A stretch of 64,000 nt of DNA from G963674665 sp964609625. Lineage in GTDB: Bacteria > Desulfobacterota > Desulfovibrionia > Desulfovibrionales > Desulfovibrionaceae. The stretch spans positions 36,140 through 100,139 of the forward strand of contig CAZSRS010000010.1 of the NCBI GenBank assembly GCA_964609625.1, given 5' to 3'. Below are positions 26,034 through 33,221 of this stretch, in pieces (position 1 is the first letter of the stretch; every line of letters begins with the position of its first letter). The translations under genes were made by a program, and so were the position numbers. The notes under the pieces are model-generated. The model did no database searches. It saw only the letters and a program-made list of their open reading frames with translations, and was not told the DNA's origin.

Positions 26034-26837
26034 TCAGGCGTCGTCGCCCAGGTGCTCCAGGGCCTGCTCCACGTCCCAGTCCTCGTGCACGATGCCGTGC
26101 AGGGCCTCCACCAACACCGTCGGATTCTTGTGCTGGAACACATTGCGCCCCACCGAGAGTCCGGCTCCGCCGGCCTGGATGGAGTCATGCACCATGCGCA
26201 GGATGTCCTCGGTGTTTTCCATCTTCTCGCCGCCGGCGATGACCACGGGAACGCAGCAGGCGTCCACCACGTCGCTGAAGGTTTTTATATCACCGGTGTA
26301 ATTCACCTTGATGACGTCCGCGCCGAGTTCCTGGCCAACCCGGGCGCAGTGCCTGACCACCTCCGGATCGTATTCATTGGAGATCTTGGGGCCTCGGGCA
26401 TACATCATGGCCAGCACGGGTATGCCCCAGTAAGAGGCCTCGGAGGTGATCCTGCCGAGATCGTCGAGCATGCGTGCCTCGGTCTCGTCACCCAGGTTGA
26501 CGTGCAGGGACACGCCGTCGGCGCCGAGGCGGATGGCGTCTTCCACCGTGGCCACGAGGGTCTTGGCGTTGGGGAAGGGAGAAAGCCGAGTGGATGCGGA
26601 GAGGTGCAGGATGAGGCCGATGTCGCGACCGTAGCCCCTGTGGGTGCAGCGGGGCAGGCCCTTGTGCATGAGCACGGCGTTGGCGCCGCCGTCGGCCACG
26701 CGGTTGACCGTGCCCTTGAAGTCCACCAGGCCGTAGATGGGGCCCACGGTGACGCCGTGGTCCATGGGCACGATGATGGTACGCTTGGTGTTCCTGTTGA
26801 AGATCCGTTCGAGCCTGACTTCTTTACCCAACAGCAT
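26034..26837 (-). CDS. ADH synthase / class I fructose-bisphosphate aldolase family, copy 1
   Basis: First structural gene of the aromatic supra-operon; 267 aa, same family and layout as the next gene: VPMDHG, MMYARGPK, Schiff-base Lys in VIKVNYTGD, SVGRNVFQHKNP. In Methanocaldococcus two paralogues share the work: one makes the deoxyhexosulose phosphate and the other makes ADH. The tandem here may be the bacterial counterpart, or a simple duplicate. Which gene does which cannot be read from the sequence. AAAGGAG lies 8 bases before ATG 26837, and the attenuator terminator ends 72 bases upstream. Confidence 0.92.
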   Translation of the reverse strand: MLLGKEVRLERIFNRNTKRTIIVPMDHGVTVGPIYGLVDFKGTVNRVADGGANAVLMHKGLPRCTHRGYGRDIGLILHLSASTRLSPFPNAKTLVATVEDAIRLGADGVSLHVNLGDETEARMLDDLGRITSEASYWGIPVLAMMYARGPKISNEYDPEVVRHCARVGQELGADVIKVNYTGDIKTFSDVVDACCVPVVIAGGEKMENTEDILRMVHDSIQAGGAGLSVGRNVFQHKNPTVLVEALHGIVHEDWDVEQALEHLGDDA

Positions 26838-26908
26838 GACGCACTCCTTTGTGTTTTCGTCTCACCCAGGGGGCGGGTTCCTTTTCCCGGCACCCTGTCC
26901 TCGAGACG

Positions 26909-26943
26909 AAAAAAGGGCCGCCGGCTTGTGCCCGCGGCCCTTT
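26909..26943 (-). terminator. Attenuator terminator of the aromatic supra-operon
   Basis: Reading the minus strand, AAAGGGCCGC (26943-26934) pairs perfectly with GCGGCCCTTT (26921-26912), with two more G-C pairs inside after a mismatch, and the T-run 26914-26909 follows. It stands between the leader peptide and the first structural gene, in the operon's own direction, so it can only be an attenuator. Confidence 0.88.
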
Positions 26944-27001
26944 GAGGAGACTGTTGCTTGGTACTTGTCTATACTATGCAGCGCTCCCTGGGACCACGGG
27001 C
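26930..27001 (-). promoter_or_regulatory. Antiterminator pairing (attenuator regions 2 and 3)
   Basis: Leader bases 27001-26990 (GCCCGTGGTCCC) can pair with 26940-26930 (GGGCCGCGGGC): 11 pairs including one G-U, with a single bulged U at 26993. The second strand is the 5' arm of the terminator, so the two structures exclude each other. Region 2 starts 6 bases after the last of the nine aromatic codons, where a stalled ribosome would leave it free. Confidence 0.75.
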
Positions 27002-27076
27002 CTGGCTAAACCAATAGAACCAAAAATAAAAAAAGTTGGAGAAGACCTGGGAGTGGGATAGGGAGTTCGAATGCAT
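26969..27076 (-). CDS. Aromatic leader peptide (Phe/Tyr/Trp attenuation)
   Basis: A 35-codon frame from ATG 27076-27074 to TAG 26971-26969. Codons 15-23 (27034-27008) are TTT TTT TAT TTT TGG TTC TAT TGG TTT, that is F F Y F W F Y W F: five Phe, two Tyr and two Trp in one unbroken run. It precedes the antiterminator and terminator in the order expected for ribosome-mediated attenuation. Shortage of any of the three charged tRNAs would stall the ribosome and switch on genes for the common pathway and all three branches. No good ribosome site precedes the ATG, and the predicted transcription start falls on or next to it, so the mRNA may be leaderless. Confidence 0.82.
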   Translation of the reverse strand: MHSNSLSHSQVFSNFFYFWFYWFSQARGPRERCIV

Positions 27077-27083
27077 GAGGTGC

Positions 27084-27113
27084 TTGATACGTTCGGCGGC
27101 CGCGGCTTGTCAA
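27084..27113 (-). promoter_or_regulatory. Putative promoter of the aromatic supra-operon
   Basis: On the minus strand a perfect TTGACA (27113-27108) is followed after 18 bases by TATCAA (27089-27084). Start would be near 27077, directly at the leader ATG. It lies 30 bases after the end of the GGDEF-EAL gene, which runs in the same direction. Confidence 0.6.
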
Positions 27114-27142
27114 GGATTTTTCCGGGATGCCGGCGGGATTTT

Positions 27143-29479
27143 TCAAGCTTTATGATAATTGCCGTTGAACGCCTCACGACCGCGGCTTCCTGTTCGCACA
27201 CAACGCGAGCGGGGAGGAGTCAGCAGCAGGGTGCCGGCGCTATCGCTCTCCAACGGAGGGCTGAACAGATTGCCTTGGGCCAGGGGGCAGCCAAGTTTTT
27301 GCAAGGCGCGGAGTTGGTCCTCATGTTCAACACCTTCTGCCACCACCTGGATGTTCATGCTCCTGGCCAGGGCCATCAGGGTGGAGACAATGGGCAGGTT
27401 GGCGATTTCACTGTCCTTGCCGCTGATGAAGGAGCGGTCTATCTTCAGGTAGTCGATGGGGAACTGGTGCAAGTAGCTGAGGGAGGAGTACCCCTTGCCG
27501 AAATCGTCCACCAGGAGTTCGATTTGCAGGTCCTTGAGCCGCTTGAGTACCTCGATGGTCTGCTTCACGCTCTGTATCATGGCCGATTCCGTGATTTCCA
27601 ACTTGAGAAAGGAGGGGGCGAGTTCGAACTCCAACAACAGCCCCTCGACGAACCCCGGCAGAGTCCGCTGGCACAGCTGCCGGCTGGAGAGATTGACGCT
27701 CAGCGACGGACCGGATCCGTTGCCGCAAATGGTGCACCAGTCCTTGAGCTGGGCACAGGCCTTGCGCAGCACCCACTCGCCGATGTTCAGGATGAGCCCC
27801 GTGGTTTCGGCCATGGGTATGAAATCGTTTGGCAATACGCAACCCCGTGTGGGGTGATGCCAGCGCAGGAGAGCCTCGAAGCCGACCACAAAACCGTTGT
27901 TCACGTCCACCACGGGCTGGTAGTGTAGGCAAAACTCCTCGTTCGCCAGGGCGCTACGCAATTCGTTTTCCAAATTCAGGGAGCGTACCGCTTCGAGGTT
28001 GATCACCTTGCTGAAGATCTTGAAACAACCGCCTCCCAAATCCTTGGCCTTGTACATGGCCAGATCGGCGTCACGCAGTATGTCGTCGACGCTTTCGTAT
28101 CCCTTGGTCTTGACCACAATGCCGATGCTCGCCCCGGTGTATATGGGCTGATCGCGGATGACCAGCGGCTGCTCAAAGGACAGAATCAAGCGCTTGGCCA
28201 CCTGCACCACCTCTGCTGCGTGGCTGAAATCTTCGAGAAGCACCGCGAATTCGTCGCCTCCCAAGCGGGCAACGGTGTCCGTACCGCGGATGCACAGTAA
28301 AAAGCGCCCGGCCAGCTGCCGCAGCATTTCATCGCCAAAGAGATGTCCCTTGGTGTCATTGATGTTCTTGAAGCGGTCCAGGTCCACGAGCAGCACGGCA
28401 AAACGGTGGTGATCGCTCCGCTTGGCGCGTCTGAACGCCCGCTCCAGGCGCTCCATGAACAGGGCCCGGTTGGGCAGGCCCGTCAGTGCGTCATGGAAAG
28501 CCTGATAGGCGAGTTGCTCCTCGAACGCCTTGCGGGCAGTGACGTCCTCAAAGCTGCAATGCACCGCCTGAACCCTGCCCTCGTGCTGTACCGGAAATCC
28601 CAAGAATTGGACCGGAAACGGATCGCCTCCTTTGTGGCGCAAGGTGATCTCCCGGGAAAGGTTCTGGCCTTCCCTGAATTTGACGAAAAAATCCTGTAGC
28701 AGCGCCTCGGATTCCCTGGTGGCGATGATTTCCATGGCCTTCCGGCCCACGATCTCATCCACGGCATAGCCGAACAGCGATTCGAAGCCCTCGTTGACCT
28801 CCATGACACTTCCATCCGTTCCGAGCAGGGCCACGGGTGTGGGCGAGTTGTCGAACAGCTGACGGTAAAACGCCTTCTGCTTGGCCACGTCCTTGATCTG
28901 ATGCTCCAGTTCCCTGTTGGCGCTGCGCAAAAGAGCATAGAGTTCTCGACTCTCCAGGCAGTTGGCCATGTTCAACAGGATCAGTGAGATAAGGCGCAGG
29001 GAGCTGTCCGGGATGTGTCTGAGGCCTTTCGACGGCAGGGCCACGAGCATGCCGCGAATCCGGGATGTCGTGGCCACCGAGTGCAGCAGCAGACTCCTGT
29101 TGCGCTGGCTCGGCTGCAAGGCCTTGACGAACAGGGGCTTATGTTGCTCCAAAGCTTGGGCAAAGGTACCCCTCTCAACATTGTCGTCAACTTCCCTGTC
29201 GAAGTAGGCCGCAAACTCCGGCGGTTCGCAGCAGGCCTGATAGAAATCCGCGGTCTCCTCATTGATGCGGAAGATGGCCAACGCCTTGAACTCCATGACC
29301 TGCTTCAACCTGCTCAGGGCGTCATGAAGAATGTTCTGTTCCGAGGCGAACCCCTCGATGCTGCGCTGGAAATCGCCAAGGGTGGCGGCCATTTCCAGGG
29401 CTTCGAGGGTAAACCGGTAGACGTCTTCCAGATACGTCACCCGGCTCCTGAGCTTCTGGATTTCCCTTTCGTACCCCAT
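27143..29479 (-). CDS. c-di-GMP signalling protein: GAF-like, PAS, GGDEF and EAL domains
   Basis: Cytoplasmic 778-aa protein. A short coiled coil is followed by a GAF-like domain (about 40-190), a second coiled coil, PAS (about 215-335), GGDEF (about 345-505) and EAL (about 520-765). The cyclase site is intact (RLGGDEFAV) and has an RxxD inhibitory site (RGTD) five residues before it. The phosphodiesterase site is also intact: EALLRW, NLSSRQL, EITES, DDFGKGYSSL, KIDRSF, VAEGVE. So it may make or degrade c-di-GMP depending on the sensors. ATG 29479 follows GAGGAG and lies 7 bases after the HDOD gene, indicating a two-gene operon. Confidence 0.95.
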   Translation of the reverse strand: MGYEREIQKLRSRVTYLEDVYRFTLEALEMAATLGDFQRSIEGFASEQNILHDALSRLKQVMEFKALAIFRINEETADFYQACCEPPEFAAYFDREVDDNVERGTFAQALEQHKPLFVKALQPSQRNRSLLLHSVATTSRIRGMLVALPSKGLRHIPDSSLRLISLILLNMANCLESRELYALLRSANRELEHQIKDVAKQKAFYRQLFDNSPTPVALLGTDGSVMEVNEGFESLFGYAVDEIVGRKAMEIIATRESEALLQDFFVKFREGQNLSREITLRHKGGDPFPVQFLGFPVQHEGRVQAVHCSFEDVTARKAFEEQLAYQAFHDALTGLPNRALFMERLERAFRRAKRSDHHRFAVLLVDLDRFKNINDTKGHLFGDEMLRQLAGRFLLCIRGTDTVARLGGDEFAVLLEDFSHAAEVVQVAKRLILSFEQPLVIRDQPIYTGASIGIVVKTKGYESVDDILRDADLAMYKAKDLGGGCFKIFSKVINLEAVRSLNLENELRSALANEEFCLHYQPVVDVNNGFVVGFEALLRWHHPTRGCVLPNDFIPMAETTGLILNIGEWVLRKACAQLKDWCTICGNGSGPSLSVNLSSRQLCQRTLPGFVEGLLLEFELAPSFLKLEITESAMIQSVKQTIEVLKRLKDLQIELLVDDFGKGYSSLSYLHQFPIDYLKIDRSFISGKDSEIANLPIVSTLMALARSMNIQVVAEGVEHEDQLRALQKLGCPLAQGNLFSPPLESDSAGTLLLTPPRSRCVRTGSRGREAFNGNYHKA

Positions 29480-29486
29480 GGTCTCC

Positions 29487-30761
29487 TCAGGCCGCGGCGG
29501 ACATGAACGCTTCAAGGGTTTCCTCGATTTCCTTCTCGGCATGGTCCATGGTCGCGGCAAAGACATCGGCCCCCAGCCCCAGCCGAGAGCAGACGTCCTC
29601 CTGAAGACGGGGAACCGCCAAGAGACCATCCAGCCTGAGATCGAGCATGTGTGCAAGGACATCGGCCACGTGCATCAGAAGCGCCTCCAGGGGGGAGTCC
29701 GCGGAAAACGGTGGATGATGCGCCCCCACCCCCAAGACGATGGATTCAGGGAACCTCCATTGCCGGAGCAGGAATCCCGCCAACTCGGCGTGGTCGTACC
29801 CCCACAACTCGCGTTCCAATTCGTACATCGGCCGTTGCATCCGCATGGCCCGGATCATGGCGGCCATTGCCTGCTCCGGGTAATGGATGAGTGCGATCAT
29901 CCGTCCCATGTCGTGCAACAGGCCGATGGCAAACAACCGCTCCCTGTCCAGGCCACCGGGATACTCCACTAAATGACCGGCGAGGTGGCGGGCCACGATG
30001 GCACAGGTCAGGCTGTGGCGACAGAAATCACGCATGGAGTACAATTTTGCCGGGACATTCTCGAACATGCTGAACACGGAAACCCCCATGGCCAGGGTAC
30101 CCAACTGCCTGGATCCCACTAGGGTGACCGCGCGTTGCAAGGTGTCGATGCGTTTCGAAAAGCCGTAGTACGGGGAATTGACAACCTTGAGCAACCGCGT
30201 TGACAGGCTGCTGTCGCCGCTGATGACCTCGGCGAGATAGGCACTGGAAACCATGGGATCGTCCAAGGCCTCGACGATTTTCGCAAAACTCTCGGGCATG
30301 GAGGCCATGGTGAGCCGTTTCCCTGCGATTCGCCCCGGCGGGGGCAAAGAGCATCCCTGCTTGGGCGCGGGAAAGGCGGCGGGCAGCGGGGTCTCCCCTG
30401 GTATGACACAGCCGTCCTGCTCCAAGCGCTGCGCGATACGCAGGACGAACAGCCTGACCAGTTCTCGGCTGACAGGATCGTCCAGACTCCAGGCCTGGAG
30501 TCTGGCGGCGGCACATTCCTGGGCCATGCCCAAGGCCTTGGGCGAAACCCTGCGACTGGCCTTTTGTGCAATGTCATCGGTCGTAACGCCTTTGACGCTG
30601 GCCGAGGGCACGCCCCAACGCTTGCACAACTGGATATGCCCCTCCTTGAGGACGAGTCCTTCCCGCAGCAGCAGACGGCCCTGCTGGGTACGGAGGTTCT
30701 CGGCGAGCACCATGCCAGGCTCGAGGTCTGCTGTAAGGACGCGTGCCACATCACCCCCCAT
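29487..30761 (-). CDS. HDOD-domain signalling protein
   Basis: About 424 aa. The middle (roughly residues 150-350) is an HDOD domain: SGDSSLSTRLLKVVNSPYYGF, then LLHDMGRMI and the HxHPP-like AHHPPF. HDOD proteins act as signalling scaffolds near c-di-GMP and two-component proteins and usually lack full HD-GYP catalysis. The N-terminal 70 residues (LTADLEPGMVLAENLRTQQGRLLL) resemble the N-terminal module seen before HD-GYP domains. Start is uncertain: ATG 30761 has a weak ribosome site, a GTG at 30749 follows GGGGGG, and an upstream in-frame TTG/ATG near 30824 also exists. Confidence 0.88.
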   Translation of the reverse strand: MGGDVARVLTADLEPGMVLAENLRTQQGRLLLREGLVLKEGHIQLCKRWGVPSASVKGVTTDDIAQKASRRVSPKALGMAQECAAARLQAWSLDDPVSRELVRLFVLRIAQRLEQDGCVIPGETPLPAAFPAPKQGCSLPPPGRIAGKRLTMASMPESFAKIVEALDDPMVSSAYLAEVISGDSSLSTRLLKVVNSPYYGFSKRIDTLQRAVTLVGSRQLGTLAMGVSVFSMFENVPAKLYSMRDFCRHSLTCAIVARHLAGHLVEYPGGLDRERLFAIGLLHDMGRMIALIHYPEQAMAAMIRAMRMQRPMYELERELWGYDHAELAGFLLRQWRFPESIVLGVGAHHPPFSADSPLEALLMHVADVLAHMLDLRLDGLLAVPRLQEDVCSRLGLGADVFAATMDHAEKEIEETLEAFMSAAA

Positions 30762-30824
30762 GAACAGACATGGGCAACACCGTGTTACAGGAGCGATACA
30801 AAGATCAAGGACAATGCGCATCAA

Positions 30825-31355
30825 GACGTATGCACAATCATGTAGGAGAAACCTTACAAAGCAGTTTCATCTTTGTTCACTATCAGAGGTTGTTATAAGA
30901 CCTTGTTTATTTTTGGTCAAGGTCACCAGCCGTCTATTTTACTCCGCAATTCCAATGCCATGCACAAGCCTATGAAGAAACTGTGCACTGACATTATTGC
31001 GTGCTCCTGGCGGAATCTACCGTGGGTGACCCCATCTGCATGAAACTTCGCGCACATGTCTTGCGGTTTTTCTCTTGTTTATTTCAGGCCTGCCTTGCTG
31101 ACATTTCTCCCTGAACAGGGACCGCGTGTACGCCGCTTTGCTGGCATTTTTTCTTAATTCACAAATTTGAAAATCAATGTATGATTGTCATATGCATTTT
31201 TGTAATTTTTTCTTTCTTACTGCATGGCAGGATCATACTCCTGACAATATTACCCCATAAATTCAGTATGTTGTCGAGATGGCCCTGTTCTTGCTCATGC
31301 CCAGTGCGCGGCGCGGTACATCACTTCTGCAAACAAAACGCTAAGGAGGTCGCAT
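30825..31355. other. Intergenic region (about 530 bp) upstream of amtB
   Basis: AT-rich by comparison with its neighbours and non-coding. It should hold the amtB-glnK promoter and that of the HDOD gene. I looked for a sigma54 site (GG-N10-GC) because amtB operons often use one, and found none. TCCCTG-AA-CAGGGA at 31108-31121 is a small inverted repeat that could be an operator. Nothing else stood out. Confidence 0.5.
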
Positions 31356-32738
31356 ATGGTTTCAAAATCCATCTTCCGCAAGGGCCTGTTGCCCTTGATC
31401 CTGGGGGCGGGTGCTGGTCTGTCCTTCACGCTGACTCCAGGCATGGCCTGGGCAGAGGAAATCGAACTGCTCAGCCAGGCCAACGCAAACATCCTCTGGA
31501 CCCTGCTGGCTGCCATTCTCGTCATGTTCATGCAGGCGGGGTTCGCCTGCGTGGAGTGCGGTTTCACCCGCGCAAAAAGCGCCGGCAACATCATGATGAA
31601 GAACTTCATCGATTTCGCCGCCGGAGCGGTGATCTTTTTCCTCTTCGGTTTCGCCCTGATGTTCGGCACCGACATCGGCGGAATCGTCGGCGGCTCGGGC
31701 TTTGCCCTCGGCAACGCAACGCCTGCCGACGGCGACGGGCAGTGGACCCTTACCTTCTGGTTCTTCCAGTCCGTCTTCGCGGCCACCGCCGCCACCATCG
31801 TCTCAGGTGCCATCGCCGAACGCACCAAGTTCGCGGGGTACCTGATCATCACCGTTCTGGTTACCGGTCTGATCTATCCCATCTCCGGGCATTGGGCCTG
31901 GGGCAGCCTGTGGTTGGGCGACGCTGGCGCGGGCTGGCTGGAAGGTCTCGGCTTCGCCGACTTCGCCGGCTCAACCGTTGTCCATTCCGTTGGCGCCTGG
32001 GTCGGCTTGGCCGGTGCCATCGTGCTTGGGCCTCGCCTGGGTAAGTATGCCAGCGACGGTACCCCACGCGCCATTCCCGGCCACAACATCCCCATGGCCG
32101 GCCTGGGTGTCCTGATCCTCTGGTTCGGCTGGTTCGGCTTCAACCCCGGCTCCACCACCACAGCCGACGGCACCATCGGCTACATCGCCGTGAACACCAC
32201 CCTGGCGGCCGCCACGGGAACACTCGGCGCCATGCTCATGGCTTGGCTGCGTTACGGCAAGCCCGACGTCTCCATGACCATGAACGGCGCTCTTGCCGGC
32301 TTGGTGGCCATCACTGCCGGCTGTTTCGACGTGGCTCCAGTCGGTGCTCTGGTCATCGGTGCAACCGCGGGCGTCCTCTGCGTCATCTCGGTGGAATTCC
32401 TGGACAAGATTTTCAAGATCGACGATCCCGTGGGCGCCATTTCAGTGCACGGTGTCTGCGGCGCGTGGGGCACCATCTGCGTGGGGCTGTTCGGCGCACC
32501 TGAATTCGGAGGCGTCACCGGCCTGTTCTACGGCGGCGGCATTGACCAGCTGCTCGTACAGCTCCTGGGCGTGGCCGTGGTCTTTGCCTGGGCCTTTGGC
32601 GTGGGCTACGTGGTCTTCAAGGCCGTGGACCTGGCCATGGGCATCCGCGTGAGCCCCGAGGACGAGACCAAGGGTCTGGACATCTCCGAGCACGGCAACG
32701 AGGCCTACAGCGGTTTCCAGATCTTCACCGTGGAGTAG
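31356..32738 (+). CDS. amtB: Ammonium transporter with cleaved signal peptide
   Basis: Inner-membrane ammonium channel of 460 aa with eleven expected helices after an N-terminal signal sequence (residues 1-33, ending GMAWA-EE). Pore residues are recognisable: AGFACVECGFTRAKS, the twin histidines in STVVHSVGAW and GAISVHGVCGAWG, and the GFNPGS loop. AAGGAGG lies 7 bases before ATG. Followed after 26 bases by its PII partner, the standard amtB-glnK arrangement, which lets PII block the channel when nitrogen is plentiful. Confidence 0.97.
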   Translation: MVSKSIFRKGLLPLILGAGAGLSFTLTPGMAWAEEIELLSQANANILWTLLAAILVMFMQAGFACVECGFTRAKSAGNIMMKNFIDFAAGAVIFFLFGFALMFGTDIGGIVGGSGFALGNATPADGDGQWTLTFWFFQSVFAATAATIVSGAIAERTKFAGYLIITVLVTGLIYPISGHWAWGSLWLGDAGAGWLEGLGFADFAGSTVVHSVGAWVGLAGAIVLGPRLGKYASDGTPRAIPGHNIPMAGLGVLILWFGWFGFNPGSTTTADGTIGYIAVNTTLAAATGTLGAMLMAWLRYGKPDVSMTMNGALAGLVAITAGCFDVAPVGALVIGATAGVLCVISVEFLDKIFKIDDPVGAISVHGVCGAWGTICVGLFGAPEFGGVTGLFYGGGIDQLLVQLLGVAVVFAWAFGVGYVVFKAVDLAMGIRVSPEDETKGLDISEHGNEAYSGFQIFTVE

Positions 32739-32764
32739 AACAACACGACCAATCAGGAGGACTT

Positions 32765-33091
32765 ATGAAACTCATTATCGCTTATGTCCGGCCCGAGCGT
32801 CTGACTCCGGTGAAGCAGGCGCTGTACGCAAAGCAGTTCTACAGCATGTCGGCCACCAACATCCTGGGCTCCGGCCGCCAAAAGGGCTTCACGGAAACCT
32901 ACCGCGGCGTTGTCATCGAGGTGAATCTGCTCAAGAAAATCCGTCTGGAAGTCGGCGTTCCAGACGACAAAGTGGAAGAGGCCATGCAAACCATCCAGGC
33001 CTCGGCCAAGACCGGCAAGGAAGGCGACGGCGTGATCTTCGTGTTGGACATCGAACGCTCGTTGCGTGTGCGCACGGGAGAGACCCTGTAG
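32765..33091 (+). CDS. glnK: PII nitrogen-regulatory protein, variant T-loop
   Basis: Trimeric ATP/ADP/2-oxoglutarate sensor of 108 aa that plugs AmtB. Conserved features: MKLIIAYVRP start, GRQKG with Gln39, TETYRG with Tyr46, and LRVRTGE near the end. Two usual residues are changed: Tyr51, the uridylylation site, is Ile (YRGVVIEV), and Lys90 of the GDGK loop is Val (GDGVIFV). It therefore cannot be uridylylated at residue 51 and may bind nucleotides differently. AGGAGG ribosome site. Confidence 0.95.
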   Translation: MKLIIAYVRPERLTPVKQALYAKQFYSMSATNILGSGRQKGFTETYRGVVIEVNLLKKIRLEVGVPDDKVEEAMQTIQASAKTGKEGDGVIFVLDIERSLRVRTGETL

Positions 33092-33117
33092 TCCACTTTA
33101 TTGTGTCCAGGAGTCTG

Positions 33118-33153
33118 AAAGGGACCGCTCGTCACAGTACGGCGGTCCCTTTT
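33118..33153 (+). terminator. Rho-independent terminator after glnK
   Basis: AAAGGGACCGC (33118-33128) pairs with GCGGTCCCTTT (33142-33152), ending in TTTT. It closes the amtB-glnK operon. Confidence 0.88.
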
Positions 33154-33221
33154 CCACCCCTTGGCCGGTATCCATACACAGGGACACGGATTGACACCTT
33201 TTGCGGACGTGACTACACCCC

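Noticed and set aside
26974..27201. Minus-strand 75-codon frame overlapping the attenuator
   Set aside because: Different register from the aromatic leader peptide; no ribosome site and no motif. The leader frame explains the region better.
30825..31355. Sigma54 promoter upstream of amtB
   Set aside because: Expected for amtB operons elsewhere, but no GG-N10-GC pair with reasonable flanks was found.
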